Source: Methylophilaceae bacterium
GTDB lineage: Bacteria; Pseudomonadota; Gammaproteobacteria; Burkholderiales; Methylophilaceae
Direction of reading: 5' to 3'
Assembly: GCA_018398995.1 (NCBI GenBank)
Contig: CP073759.1
Location: 992,001 to 1,056,000, forward strand
Length of the DNA: 64,000 nucleotides
The notes under the pieces were generated by a model. The model was not told the DNA's origin, made no database searches, and saw only the letters and a program-made list of their open reading frames with translations. Positions within the stretch are counted from its first letter, which is position 1, and every line of letters begins with the position of its first letter. The position numbers and the translations under genes are program-made. Shown here one piece after another: positions 1-9,550 of the stretch.

Positions 1-622
1 AGAACCCGACCAAGCTTATGACCATATTCATACTGGTATGGCTCACTTAACAACACTGGCTAACCAACCAGATTTGGCTTACTTTGGCACATTAGCCCAA
101 CGCGGCATTCAATCTCGTCTCGCGCTAGATACGTTTTTAAGTGGTGCCAAATGCCCACGATTCTTAGATATTAACTTACGTGCACCTTGGTATAACAAGC
201 ACATGATTCGACGTTCGCTGTTGCGCACAGAAATTGTCAAAATGAATGATGATGAGCTAGCCATCGTTTGCGATATGTTCGAGCCTGCGCTCAGCAATAA
301 TCAAGAGCGCGCATCATTTCTCATTAAAAAGTTTGATTTAAAACACTTATTTGTGACTTGTGGTGAAAAAGGCGCCTGGGTATTGTCGAGTAATGGCGAA
401 GAAATCAAAGTAGCAGCGCCGGCTTTGACAGCAGCAATCGTTGATACGGTTGGTGCAGGTGATGCATTTGCCGCAATTTGTATATTAGGTTTACTCCATC
501 ACTGGCCTATGGAACAAATTCTGATGCGTGCCAATATTTTTGCCTCTGCTATTTGTACGATTAGAGGAGCAGCGCCAGAGACGCATGCGTTTTATTTGCC
601 CTACATTGAGCGCTGGTTTTAA
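1..622 (+). CDS. PfkB-family sugar kinase, probable fructokinase (5' end outside window)
   Basis: The reading frame is open from the first base of the window, so the N-terminus is missing and the first internal ATG (38) is not the true start. Near the C-terminus it has the PfkB signature DTVGAGDAFA, whose Asp is the catalytic base and whose GAGD forms the anion hole for ATP. Its stop overlaps the ATG of the sucrose-phosphate synthase gene (TAATG), so the two are translationally coupled. Fructokinases accompany sucrose genes in methylotrophs and would return the fructose released by amylosucrase to fructose-6-phosphate. The substrate is inferred from context; a ribokinase-like specificity cannot be excluded from the C-terminal part alone. 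Confidence 0.8.
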   Translation, partial: EPDQAYDHIHTGMAHLTTLANQPDLAYFGTLAQRGIQSRLALDTFLSGAKCPRFLDINLRAPWYNKHMIRRSLLRTEIVKMNDDELAIVCDMFEPALSNNQERASFLIKKFDLKHLFVTCGEKGAWVLSSNGEEIKVAAPALTAAIVDTVGAGDAFAAICILGLLHHWPMEQILMRANIFASAICTIRGAAPETHAFYLPYIERWF

Positions 623-2796
623 TGCAAGCATTCTCAAATGATGATCAAGGCCATCCACTCTATATTTTAATGATCAGTGTGCATGGTTTGATTCGTGCAA
701 ATGACATGGAGTTAGGCATTAATGCTGATACTGGCGGGCAAACGAAATATGTCGTCGAAATGACAAAAGCACTTGCCAAGCATCCGCAAGTTGGCAAAGT
801 GGATTTGCTTACCCGTTTAATTGATGATGATAGTGTGGCTGCTGACTATGCGCGCGCGGAAGAACAGCTAAGTGAAAACACAAGAATCATTCGGCTAGAA
901 GCTGGGCCAAGAAAATATATCCGTAAAGAATTATTATGGAAGCATTTGGATCAAATGGTGGACAAGTGCTTACAGTTTTTACGGTTGCAAGGTCAGCTTC
1001 CAGATTTCATTCACGCGCACTATGCAGATGCGGGTTATGTTGGTAGACAGCTTTCTAATTTATTGGGTATCCCTCTAATTTTTACTGGCCACTCACTCGG
1101 CCGTCCTAAGCGCGATCGTTTGCTACAATCGGGTAAGAAAGCATCTGCCGTTGAGCGGCAATTCAATCTGCAACATCGCATCGCAGTAGAAGAAGATATT
1201 ATTCAAGATGCTTCACTAATTGTCACAAGTACCCGTCAAGAAATAGATGATCAATACGGCATGTACCGCAACCATGATGACAATCGTTACAAAGTGATTC
1301 CACCAGGTATTGATACCTCTAGATTTTCACCTCCGTTGCGAGGCTATCGTATAAATGAATCGCTAAAGTTAGCCATTGATCGGTTTATTCTCAAAAAAGA
1401 TAAGCCGATGATTCTCACCATATGTAGACCTGATATACGTAAAAATCTAAGCGGTTTAATGGCCGCTTATGGACAGAGCCAAACATTACAAACAATGGCT
1501 AATTTGGTGATTGTAGCTGGCACACGTGATGATATAAATGCATTAGAGGAATCTCAGCAACAAGTCATGAATGACTTGTTATTGGATATCGATAAATATG
1601 ATTTGTGGGGGAAAGTGGCTATTCCAAAAAGCATTTCTCAAGACGAGATTCCTGAACTGTATCGTTACGCTGCGATGAGAAAAGGCATCTTTATCAATGC
1701 TGCATTCACAGAACCATTTGGTTTAACTTTGATTGAAGCCGTTGCGAGTGGCTTACCCTTTGTCGCATCCAATGATGGTGGACCAAGAGATATCGTCAGT
1801 AACTGTCGCAGTGGTTTTTTAACAGATACGCTTGATAGCAACGCCATTGCCAGCACCTTAGCAGTAGCGCTCTCTGACAGTAAACAATGGCGCTTACTGT
1901 CTAAAAATGGGTTGAGTAATATCAAGCGCCACTACACTTGGGAAAAGCATGTAGAAAAGTATATGAAAGAAGTGCGCACCTTACTGCACAGAGACCGTAA
2001 AAGAATTAAACGCCAATATAAAACAGCATTAAATGCAGGAAAATCAACCATGCCATTAGCTAAATTTGCGCTGATTACCGATATTGATAATACGTTATTA
2101 GGCGATAAAAATAGTTTACAAACATTAATTTCATGGCTACGCGGCCAATCTGGTGATTTAGCATTTGGTATTGCTACGGGCAGACCACTGGAAAGCGCAG
2201 TGGCAATATTACAAAAAAATAATGTCCCCATGCCTGATGTCTTTATTACTTCTGTTGGCAGTGAAATTAATTATGGCACCACATTAAAATCGGATACTGG
2301 TTGGTCTAATCACATCAAACATTTGTGGCGTCGCGATGATTTAGTGGCGGCGATGAACAGTATTAGTGGCATCCGATTGCAAACAGATGAAAACCAACGT
2401 GAATTCAAAATTAGCTATTTAGTCACGCCTGATGCACTACCGCCGCTGGCAGTCATTAATGAACACCTGCAGCAATTAAAACTGCATGCGCAAGTGATTT
2501 ACTCACACAACGAGTTTCTGGATATTTTGCCAATTAGAGCCTCTAAAGGACATGCGATTCGCTATTTAGCTTATAAGTGGGATTTGCCGCTGGCACAATT
2601 TTTAACCGCTGGCGATTCAGGCAACGACAGTGAAATGTTGGTGGGTGATACCCTGGGTGTTGTTGTTGGTAATCACAGCCAGGAACTAGACAATCTGCGC
2701 GGGCTTGATCAAGTGTATTTTGCGCAAGGTCATTATGCTGCAGGTATTCTCGAAGGTATACAACACTATCAATTCGGACAAATAAATGCACAATAA
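622..2796 (+). CDS. sps: Sucrose-phosphate synthase fused to sucrose-phosphate phosphatase
   Basis: A 724-residue two-domain enzyme. Residues about 10-460 form a GT4 glycosyltransferase that joins UDP-glucose and fructose-6-phosphate. Visible motifs are the N-terminal GGQTKYVVE loop and the C-terminal EPFGLTLIEA nucleotide-sugar site. From about residue 480 a HAD phosphatase follows, with motif I ITDIDNT and motif IV AGDSGNDSEM near residue 662; it would release sucrose from sucrose-6-phosphate. Both halves look intact, so one polypeptide should carry out both steps. The start overlaps the kinase stop, and amylosucrase follows within about 25 bp. The expected product is sucrose as a compatible solute or carbon store. 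Confidence 0.93.
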   Translation: MQAFSNDDQGHPLYILMISVHGLIRANDMELGINADTGGQTKYVVEMTKALAKHPQVGKVDLLTRLIDDDSVAADYARAEEQLSENTRIIRLEAGPRKYIRKELLWKHLDQMVDKCLQFLRLQGQLPDFIHAHYADAGYVGRQLSNLLGIPLIFTGHSLGRPKRDRLLQSGKKASAVERQFNLQHRIAVEEDIIQDASLIVTSTRQEIDDQYGMYRNHDDNRYKVIPPGIDTSRFSPPLRGYRINESLKLAIDRFILKKDKPMILTICRPDIRKNLSGLMAAYGQSQTLQTMANLVIVAGTRDDINALEESQQQVMNDLLLDIDKYDLWGKVAIPKSISQDEIPELYRYAAMRKGIFINAAFTEPFGLTLIEAVASGLPFVASNDGGPRDIVSNCRSGFLTDTLDSNAIASTLAVALSDSKQWRLLSKNGLSNIKRHYTWEKHVEKYMKEVRTLLHRDRKRIKRQYKTALNAGKSTMPLAKFALITDIDNTLLGDKNSLQTLISWLRGQSGDLAFGIATGRPLESAVAILQKNNVPMPDVFITSVGSEINYGTTLKSDTGWSNHIKHLWRRDDLVAAMNSISGIRLQTDENQREFKISYLVTPDALPPLAVINEHLQQLKLHAQVIYSHNEFLDILPIRASKGHAIRYLAYKWDLPLAQFLTAGDSGNDSEMLVGDTLGVVVGNHSQELDNLRGLDQVYFAQGHYAAGILEGIQHYQFGQINAQ

Positions 2797-2819
2797 ATTA
2801 ATAAAATTGGTTATTGACT

Positions 2820-4772
2820 ATGTATGAACAAGTTTCACATGCGTTACTGAACGATATTCTTATTAATATCGATATTAAAAATAATGATGCTGATTTACAA
2901 CATTTCTATACACGATTAGGCGCTAACTTTTTTGCTATTTATTCAATTTTTCATCATTTATATGGTGAGCGAGATGATGTTGAACAGCAGTTACAGTCTC
3001 TTGTCCAAACGATGGCACAACAATACATTAGGCGTGCACCAGCACTAAAAGAATCTGACTTAGCCCGCGAAAAAGATCACGACTGGTTTTTAAGTCAAAA
3101 ATGGGTAGGCATGGCTCTATATTGCGATGGATTTTCTAAAAACCTCAACAGTATGCAATCTAAGCTACATTTTTTACAAGAGCTAGGTATCAATATGATT
3201 CATATTATGCCCATTTGTGATTGCCCTGAAATTGAAAATGATGGTGGTTATGCAGTTAGAGACTTTCGCAAAATTGATGACAGTTATGGCACGCTAGACG
3301 AGCTTGACGCGCTGATCAAGAATTTAAAGCAGCGCGAAACACTCATTACCTTGGATGTTGTAGTCAATCATACATCGAACCAGCACGCTTGGGCACAACA
3401 AGCGCGACAAGGTAATCAGCAATATCAAGATTATTACTACATGTTTGATGACAGGCAGATACCGGATATTTATGAAGAAGCCATGCCTGAGGTATTTCCA
3501 GAATTTGCGCCTAATAGTTTTACCTGGGATGCAGAATCTAAGAAATGGGTGATGACGGTGTTCAACCATTTTCAATGGGATTTAAATTATAAGAACCCTG
3601 CTGTATTTATAGAGATGCTGGATGTTTTATTGTATTGGTCAAATCATGGTGTTGATATTTTGCGCCTTGATGCAGTTGCTTTTTTATGGAAAAAAATGGG
3701 TAGTAGCTGTCAAAATGAACGAGAAGCCCATTTGATATTACAGTTATTTAAAGACTGCTGCCAAGTCACGGCACCAGGCGTGTTATTCATTGCTGAAGCA
3801 ATTGTTGCACCCACTGAAATAGTTAAATATTTTGGCGAAGATGCCATTAATGCAAAAGAGTGTGAAATTGCTTACAACGCCACTTTAATGGCATTGCTTT
3901 GGGAGGCTGTTGCCACAAAAAACACAACGCTACTCAATAAAGGCATTCACAGTATTCCCGAAAAACTAGAGCGCGCGACTTGGCTCAACTATATTCGTTG
4001 TCATGATGACATTGGCTGGGGATTTAGTGACACTGACATTATTGATACAGGCTATGATCCTACTTTGCATAGACGATTTTTGGTCGATTACTATACAGGT
4101 AACTATGGCATGTCTAATGCCAAGGGGTTTGCTTTTGGTGTTAATAAAAAAACTGGTGATGCCCGTATCTCTGGCTCATTAGCTTCGTTAGCTGGCTTAG
4201 AAACAGCACTAGAAGAAGCAAATCCAGAAGCAATAGCATCCGCGATTAAAACCATTATTTTATTGCACAGTGTCATTCTCTCTTTTGGTGGCATTCCCCT
4301 TTTATATTATGGTGATAGCACTGGTACCTTGAATGATGATTCCTATTTGAATGACGTTCACAAACGCAATGACAACCGATGGACGCATCGCCCGCAATTG
4401 GATTGGGACAAAATAGAGAGAAGAAAACAAACAGGTACAGTTGAATATCGTATTTTCAATGCGCTCAAAAAGTTGATTGCCATCCGTAAAGAGATTCCGG
4501 CCTTTGCCGACAAAAACAATCGCGAACTCATCGCAACAAACAACCCGCATTTGTTAGTTTACGCTAGGTTCAACTACGCATCTGCTAGTACACGGGTATT
4601 AGTTGTCTGCAATTTTAGTGATGTTGAACAAGGTTTAGAAGTAAGCCCTTTAAAAGAAAACGGCTTTTTGAAATATGCAGTGGCAAAAAATATGGCTACC
4701 GGTGACATATTAACCATCAACAATGATGCACTCATTATTCCGCCACTGTCTTTTTATTGGTTAGAGACCTAG
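2820..4772 (+). CDS. ams: Amylosucrase (GH13 sucrose glucosyltransferase)
   Basis: A GH13 enzyme of about 650 residues, close to the usual amylosucrase length. Counting from the ATG at 2820, the catalytic triad is visible: nucleophile D284 in DILRLDAV, acid/base E326 in LFIAEAIV, and D396 in RCHDDIGWGF. These align with D286, E328 and D393 of the Neisseria polysaccharea enzyme. The HDDIGWGF string favours amylosucrase over sucrose phosphorylase. It would transfer glucose from sucrose to an alpha-1,4-glucan and release fructose, linking sucrose synthesis to glycogen-like storage. A TTG at 2814 could extend the frame by two codons; no strong ribosome site decides between them. Confidence 0.88.
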   Translation: MYEQVSHALLNDILINIDIKNNDADLQHFYTRLGANFFAIYSIFHHLYGERDDVEQQLQSLVQTMAQQYIRRAPALKESDLAREKDHDWFLSQKWVGMALYCDGFSKNLNSMQSKLHFLQELGINMIHIMPICDCPEIENDGGYAVRDFRKIDDSYGTLDELDALIKNLKQRETLITLDVVVNHTSNQHAWAQQARQGNQQYQDYYYMFDDRQIPDIYEEAMPEVFPEFAPNSFTWDAESKKWVMTVFNHFQWDLNYKNPAVFIEMLDVLLYWSNHGVDILRLDAVAFLWKKMGSSCQNEREAHLILQLFKDCCQVTAPGVLFIAEAIVAPTEIVKYFGEDAINAKECEIAYNATLMALLWEAVATKNTTLLNKGIHSIPEKLERATWLNYIRCHDDIGWGFSDTDIIDTGYDPTLHRRFLVDYYTGNYGMSNAKGFAFGVNKKTGDARISGSLASLAGLETALEEANPEAIASAIKTIILLHSVILSFGGIPLLYYGDSTGTLNDDSYLNDVHKRNDNRWTHRPQLDWDKIERRKQTGTVEYRIFNALKKLIAIRKEIPAFADKNNRELIATNNPHLLVYARFNYASASTRVLVVCNFSDVEQGLEVSPLKENGFLKYAVAKNMATGDILTINNDALIIPPLSFYWLET

Positions 4773-4815
4773 ATAAAACCTCAAAAGCGCCATCAAGACT
4801 GCTAATCAAGCTTTG

Positions 4816-4829
4816 TTGATTTACATCAA
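4816..4829. promoter_or_regulatory. FNR box upstream of ompW
   Basis: TTGATTTACATCAA matches the FNR consensus TTGAT-N4-ATCAA perfectly. It ends 70 bp before the chosen ompW start. ompW is an FNR-controlled gene in enterobacteria, so anaerobic activation by the FNR-type regulator at 7926-8657 is the natural reading. Confidence 0.85.
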
Positions 4830-4899
4830 AGCGCCCAAGCTAGCCTGCTCTTATCATTCCTCCATCAACAGTTAAAAACAATCATTTATGGAGAATGAA

Positions 4900-5604
4900 A
4901 TGAAAAAAAGACTATTTGCAATATCAATGGTAGCCACATTGGCAGCGCCAATGTTAGCCCAAGCTGAAGCGGGTGATTGGGTAGTCCGTGTACGTGCAGT
5001 GAATGTCAGCCCAAATGAAGATAGTAGCCTAGGTAAAGATGTCAACACACTACTTGGCGCTAGTGTGATGTCACCAGGTGCGGAGTTAAAAGTCAGTGAT
5101 AAAGTGATACCTGAATTAGACATCTCTTACTACTTTACCAAGCATATTGCAGCAGAACTCATTTTAGCATTGGGTACTCGCCATAATGTAAGCATCTCAG
5201 GCGACGCAGCTGGCGTTGTTGGCGATCAAGGTTTGGGTAGTGTCAACTTATTACCACCAACATTAACCGCCCAATGGCATTTTAATCCCGACCAAATGAT
5301 TGACCCCTATGTTGGTGCTGGTGTTAATTACACGGCCTTTCTTGACCGCAATTTAAGAGGCCGTGCAGGTGCTATTAATGGCGACAAAATTAAAGTAGAT
5401 AGTGATAGTTGGGGCTGGGCATTACAAGCTGGCGTCGACATTAATCTGAAAGATGGTTGGTTACTCAATGCAGATGTTAAATACGTCACCATTGATACTG
5501 ATGTTAAATTACGTGGCGCTGTTACAGGCAATGTCTGGAGAAAAATTGACAGCTTAGATATTAATCCATGGGTGATTGGTTTTGGTGTAGGTAAAAAATT
5601 CTAA
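4900..5604 (+). CDS. ompW: OmpW-family outer membrane protein
   Basis: A 234-residue eight-stranded beta-barrel of the OmpW/AlkL type. It has a Sec signal peptide (MKKRLFAISM... ending AQA before EAGDW), alternating beta-strand sequence, a DPYVGAGVNYT strand, and a C-terminal aromatic residue (GVGKKF) typical of barrel insertion. An in-frame ATG at 4888 is part of the Shine-Dalgarno region (GGAG at 4890), so translation should begin at 4900. A perfect FNR box lies upstream and a strong hairpin terminator follows, so it is a single-gene unit. The probable role is passage of small hydrophobic molecules. Confidence 0.93.
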   Translation: MKKRLFAISMVATLAAPMLAQAEAGDWVVRVRAVNVSPNEDSSLGKDVNTLLGASVMSPGAELKVSDKVIPELDISYYFTKHIAAELILALGTRHNVSISGDAAGVVGDQGLGSVNLLPPTLTAQWHFNPDQMIDPYVGAGVNYTAFLDRNLRGRAGAINGDKIKVDSDSWGWALQAGVDINLKDGWLLNADVKYVTIDTDVKLRGAVTGNVWRKIDSLDINPWVIGFGVGKKF

Positions 5605-5648
5605 CCATACCATCACGCATACAGATAACGATTGCTGGTCCCTCCCTA

Positions 5649-5680
5649 ATCCCTGCCGCTTGCGGTAGGGATTTTTTTAT
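5649..5680 (+). terminator. Rho-independent terminator of ompW
   Basis: An 11-bp stem (ATCCCTGCCGC / GCGGTAGGGAT, one G-T pair) with a 2-base loop runs straight into a run of seven Ts. It lies 45 bp after the ompW stop. Confidence 0.92.
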
Positions 5681-5685
5681 CACAT

Positions 5686-6351
5686 TTAATTACACCACAC
5701 TTTAGTTTGATGCATCACATCCATCCAAATTGCCCAGGCAGCAACTGCCGTTAGAAAAAAACCTGCCAAGCGCATACTATTGCTATCGCCTATCCATTTG
5801 AATCCATTTTTTAGCTTAAACCAAAACCACGGTCCAATCATCAATGACACACTAGTGCCCAATGCAAATGTAGCCATGCTGAATGCGCCTTGTATTGGAT
5901 TTGCATGTAGGGAAGCCACCAATAATGCAGAATATAGCAAACCACATGGCATAAGTGCCCACAGTACACCTGTCAAAAAACCACCACCTGATAATTGTGA
6001 AAATTGACGAACGCGGCCCCAAATGTGACGGCCAAAACGATCAGCCCATGCAGGTTGACGAGCAAATATCATTAACATGAGGCCCCATGCAAAGACCAAT
6101 ACATGAAAAAATGTCCAGAGTGGGTGTAGCGCTGCGGTTTGTTCAGAAAACCAAGCCAGCGTATTAACCGAAGCTGCTGCAATGGCGCCTAAAATAGCAT
6201 AACCAATGATGCGCCCACTATGAAATTTGGCTGTTTGCAGACCGATATTACTTGTTTGCATGCCACCACAGGCAGCACCACACATTGCAATACAGTGCGG
6301 CCCACCCGCTAAGCCCATTAAAAGTGTCGTCAGTGCTAGCGGTGTCTCCAT
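5686..6351 (-). CDS. Sulfite exporter TauE/SafE-like membrane protein of the cbb3 neighbourhood
   Basis: A 221-residue integral membrane protein with about six hydrophobic segments. The N-terminal GGPHCIAMCGAACGG is the cysteine signature of the DsbD_2/UreH-like transmembrane family. Such proteins are habitually found beside cco genes, and copper handling during cbb3 oxidase assembly has been suggested for them. The start lies 9 bp after the hemN stop, so it is probably cotranscribed with hemN from the FNR-box promoter. The substrate cannot be read from the sequence. Confidence 0.75.
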   Translation of the reverse strand: METPLALTTLLMGLAGGPHCIAMCGAACGGMQTSNIGLQTAKFHSGRIIGYAILGAIAAASVNTLAWFSEQTAALHPLWTFFHVLVFAWGLMLMIFARQPAWADRFGRHIWGRVRQFSQLSGGGFLTGVLWALMPCGLLYSALLVASLHANPIQGAFSMATFALGTSVSLMIGPWFWFKLKNGFKWIGDSNSMRLAGFFLTAVAAWAIWMDVMHQTKVWCN

Positions 6352-6360
6352 CTAAGGATT

Positions 6361-7761
6361 TTAAATTATTTTTGAGAATCGTGCGCGTGTTTGATCAACT
6401 TGTAAATATTGATCAAACACCATTGCAATGGCACGCACAAAATACCACCCTATTTCTGTTACGTATAAGCCTTCCTCATCAAAAGTCACCATGCCGGCAT
6501 GTTGTAATGGTTGTAATGCTGCCAACTCGTTAGAGAAATAATGCTTAAAGTCAATCATATAGGCCAATGCTATTGGCTCAAATTGCACTTCGCCTTGACA
6601 CATAATAGACATGATAACGCTACGCCTTATCAAATCATCACTTGATAATGCTAAACCCCGTACAATCGGTAATCGGCCTTGATCCAAGGTATCGTAATAT
6701 TCTTCGATTGTTTTTGCGTTTTGACTATAGGTGGCACCTATCCGTCCAATTGAAGAAACACCCAGCGCAATCAAATCACAGTCCGGTTGTGTACTATATC
6801 CTTGAAAATTACGATGCAAGCGGCCTTGTCGTTTTGCCACTGCCAATGCATCTTCTGGTAACGCAAAATGGTCCATACCAATATAGACATAACCTGCTGC
6901 AATCAATTTAGCAATCGCAGTAGACAGCATTGTTAATTTTATAGCTGCCGCTGGTAAAGCCTCTGTTTGGATACGGCGCTGTGGTTTAAATCGCTCTGGC
7001 AAATGGGCATATGCATACAAGGCGATTCTGTCTGGTTTAATGGCAATGACTTGATCGATTGTATGTGAAAAGGTATCCGCTGTTTGTTGCGGTAGACCAT
7101 AAATTAAATCCACATTGAGTGACTCAAATTGTTGATGTCGCGCCTCTTTCACCAACGCCATTACCTGCTCAAATGGCTGTATACGATGCACTGCTTTCTG
7201 CACATCCGCATTAAAATCTTGCACACCAAAACTCAATCGGTTGAATCCTAAAGCGCGCAGATTATTGAGCCGTGTTTTATCCACAGTTCGCGGATCAATT
7301 TCAATTGAATACTCCCCAACTGGCGACATAAGAAATTTTCTTCTCAATTCGCTCATCAATTGAGTCAACTCTACATCGGTAAAAAATGTTGGTGAGCCAC
7401 CCCCTAAATGTAATTGAGAAACACTGGGCTTTTTACCCAAATGGGCGATATGTAGATCCATTTCTTTGCTTAGATACTGCAAATAAGTGGTGCTGTGCCG
7501 GTGATGCTTGGTGACCATTTTATTGCATGCACAAAAAAAGCAAAGAGACTCGCAAAAAGGAATATGGATGTAAAGTGATAGCGGTAAGGAGGCGCGGCCA
7601 ATTTCGCGTATCTGCAACGCTTGCTTGTAGTGCTTTTCTGTAAACGCTTCTACAAATCGATCTGCCGTAGGATAAGAGGTGTATCTTGGCCCTGCTATAT
7701 CATATTTTTGCAGCAGATCTGTTGATACCTTTGTTATATGGCCATTGTCGACTTCAATCAT
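6361..7761 (-). CDS. hemN: Oxygen-independent coproporphyrinogen III dehydrogenase
   Basis: A 466-residue radical SAM enzyme with the CxxxCxxC cluster motif CESLCFFC and an adjoining Cys (CFFCAC), as in true HemN. Other family motifs are GPRYTSYPTADRF, HLGGGSPTF and NRLSFGVQDF. It converts coproporphyrinogen III to protoporphyrinogen IX without oxygen, supplying heme for the cbb3 oxidase encoded nearby. A good Shine-Dalgarno (GAGGAG) precedes the ATG. A perfect FNR box ends 52 bp upstream, predicting induction at low oxygen. Confidence 0.96.
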   Translation of the reverse strand: MIEVDNGHITKVSTDLLQKYDIAGPRYTSYPTADRFVEAFTEKHYKQALQIREIGRASLPLSLYIHIPFCESLCFFCACNKMVTKHHRHSTTYLQYLSKEMDLHIAHLGKKPSVSQLHLGGGSPTFFTDVELTQLMSELRRKFLMSPVGEYSIEIDPRTVDKTRLNNLRALGFNRLSFGVQDFNADVQKAVHRIQPFEQVMALVKEARHQQFESLNVDLIYGLPQQTADTFSHTIDQVIAIKPDRIALYAYAHLPERFKPQRRIQTEALPAAAIKLTMLSTAIAKLIAAGYVYIGMDHFALPEDALAVAKRQGRLHRNFQGYSTQPDCDLIALGVSSIGRIGATYSQNAKTIEEYYDTLDQGRLPIVRGLALSSDDLIRRSVIMSIMCQGEVQFEPIALAYMIDFKHYFSNELAALQPLQHAGMVTFDEEGLYVTEIGWYFVRAIAMVFDQYLQVDQTRARFSKII

Positions 7762-7812
7762 TTATTACTCCTCATTTAAATGCTATTATTCAAATAAAAT
7801 AGATGTTTAGCT

Positions 7813-7826
7813 TTGATACAAATCAA
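7813..7826. promoter_or_regulatory. FNR box between hemN and the fnr-type regulator
   Basis: TTGATACAAATCAA is a perfect FNR palindrome and is base-for-base identical to the site upstream of ccoN (14523-14536). It lies 52 bp from hemN and 100 bp from the regulator gene, so it could serve hemN activation and autoregulation of the regulator. Confidence 0.88.
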
Positions 7827-7925
7827 CATTAGTTAAAAGTAACAATAATTGGCGTTACACTAGACTTTAATGTCTATTAAGCGCATATTAGTGTTGCTCA
7901 ATTAGCCACTTAAATTAGATAAAAC

Positions 7926-8657
7926 ATGGATGCAGCATCAATCTCCCAAGACCTCAAAACTGCTTGCTCAAATTGCAATCTGAGAGAGTTATGTATGCCG
8001 TTAGGCTTCACCAATCAAGACATGAAAAAAATTGACGAAGTCGTCAAGACGCGTCGCAAAGTTAAACAAGGTGAATTATTATTTGGTAACGGCGATGCTT
8101 TTTCATCTTTATTTGCTATTCGTACTGGTTTTTTTAAAACCAGCATTTCTACTGAAGATGGTCGAGAGCAGGTGGTTGGCTTTCAGATGGCGGGTGAAAT
8201 TGTTGGTCTTGATGGTATTGTGAATGATTTACATAGTTGCAATGCCATTGCATTAGAAGATGCTGAGGTGTGTGTGATGCCGTTTGCCAATATCGAAGCG
8301 CTTTCTCGAGAATTTCCGCAATTGCAACGTCATATTCACAAAATCATGAGTCGTGAAATTGTGCGCGAAAATAACGTCATGATGTTACTGGGCAATATGC
8401 GGGCAGAAGAACGATTAGCTGGGTTTCTGTTGAATCTACTACAACGTTTACATGCGCGTGGATTCTCGCAATCAGAAATCATTTTAAGAATGACGCGTGA
8501 GGAGATTGGTAGTTATCTCGGCATGAAGCTAGAAACAGTCAGCCGTACTTTCTCAAAGTTTAGTGAAGAAGGCATTATTGAAGTTAAACAGCGCTATGTG
8601 CATATAATTAAAGCAGACGAATTGAAGAAAATTTTTAATTTATCTAGTTGTAATTAA
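7926..8657 (+). CDS. fnr: FNR-type oxygen-sensing transcription regulator (Crp/Fnr family)
   Basis: A 243-residue Crp/Fnr protein. N-terminal cysteines C14, C17 and C23 (CSNCNLRELC) plus an internal Cys in NDLHSCNA give the four ligands of the oxygen-labile 4Fe-4S cluster of FNR. A cyclic-nucleotide-type beta-roll follows, then a winged helix whose recognition helix contains ETVSRTFSKF; the E--SR pattern reads TTGAT half-sites. Four perfect FNR boxes in this window are its expected targets. It is divergent from hemN; no clear ribosome site was seen before the ATG. Confidence 0.94.
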   Translation: MDAASISQDLKTACSNCNLRELCMPLGFTNQDMKKIDEVVKTRRKVKQGELLFGNGDAFSSLFAIRTGFFKTSISTEDGREQVVGFQMAGEIVGLDGIVNDLHSCNAIALEDAEVCVMPFANIEALSREFPQLQRHIHKIMSREIVRENNVMMLLGNMRAEERLAGFLLNLLQRLHARGFSQSEIILRMTREEIGSYLGMKLETVSRTFSKFSEEGIIEVKQRYVHIIKADELKKIFNLSSCN

Positions 8658-8689
8658 ACTGCCGCCAAACTTTAATTGTTGTCTACTAC

Positions 8690-9550
8690 TTGTTTAATCA
8701 TGACAATACATTGAAAAAAGTCTTAACCGTCACCGACCATAATCGCGACAGCGGTTACCATTATGTTTATCCAGTCGTATCCCGACGAGCAGGTGGTGTT
8801 TCTATCGGCATCAATCTGAATGTGAATAATGTTTGTAACTGGCGCTGTATCTATTGCAATGTCCCCAACTTAACGCGCGGCAAACCAACGCCAATCGATT
8901 TGGTGCTATTAGAACAAGAGCTTCGCACTTTTTTAAATGACATACTGCATGGTAACTTTATGCAAAGGCAAGTGAGCCAGTCAGATAGACAACTACAAGA
9001 TATTGCTTTCTCAGGCAATGGCGAACCAACAAGCGCACCTGAATTTCCATGCATCGTGCCCTTAGTCATTAAGATATTGAGTGACGTTAATTTGCTGGGC
9101 AATATCAAAATTCGTGTTATCACCAATGGCAGTCTGATAAACAAGCCATCCGTTTTGGCTAGTCTGCACCAATTATCTTATGCTAATGGCGAAGTGTGGT
9201 TTAAATTAGATGCGGGCACTAAAGCTGGAATAATGCGTATCAATGATGTAGATATCGATCCCAATAGTCACATGAATCGTTTAAAACAATGTGCGGTAGC
9301 ATGTCCTACTTTTATACAAACATGCGTCTTTACCTTAGACGGGGCGCCGCCTTCAGTACAGGAAATAGCCGCTTATTTAACGCGCATCACATCAGTCAGC
9401 AACGTGATTAAAGGTGTACACCTGTATGGAGTTGCGCGCCAATCTATGCAAGCTGAAGCGGCTAGAATCGGTCAAGTATCTGCAACGTGGTTAGACGATT
9501 TAGCAGCGCAGATTGCTGGGCTAGGCGTTGCTGTGCATGTGAGCGCTTAA
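8690..9550 (+). CDS. Radical SAM protein of unknown substrate
   Basis: A 286-residue protein with the radical SAM CxxxCxxC motif (CNWRCIYC) near residue 50. It also has a glycine-rich SAM-binding stretch (AFSGNGEPTSAPEFP) and a DAGT segment typical of the TIM-barrel fold. It lacks the extra C-terminal cysteines of SPASM enzymes. It starts 32 bp after the FNR-type regulator, so it may be cotranscribed. The start is uncertain: TTG at 8690 opens the frame, and TTG at 8711 is an alternative. The reaction is unknown; a role in heme or respiratory maturation is only suggested by neighbours. Confidence 0.75.
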   Translation: MFNHDNTLKKVLTVTDHNRDSGYHYVYPVVSRRAGGVSIGINLNVNNVCNWRCIYCNVPNLTRGKPTPIDLVLLEQELRTFLNDILHGNFMQRQVSQSDRQLQDIAFSGNGEPTSAPEFPCIVPLVIKILSDVNLLGNIKIRVITNGSLINKPSVLASLHQLSYANGEVWFKLDAGTKAGIMRINDVDIDPNSHMNRLKQCAVACPTFIQTCVFTLDGAPPSVQEIAAYLTRITSVSNVIKGVHLYGVARQSMQAEAARIGQVSATWLDDLAAQIAGLGVAVHVSA

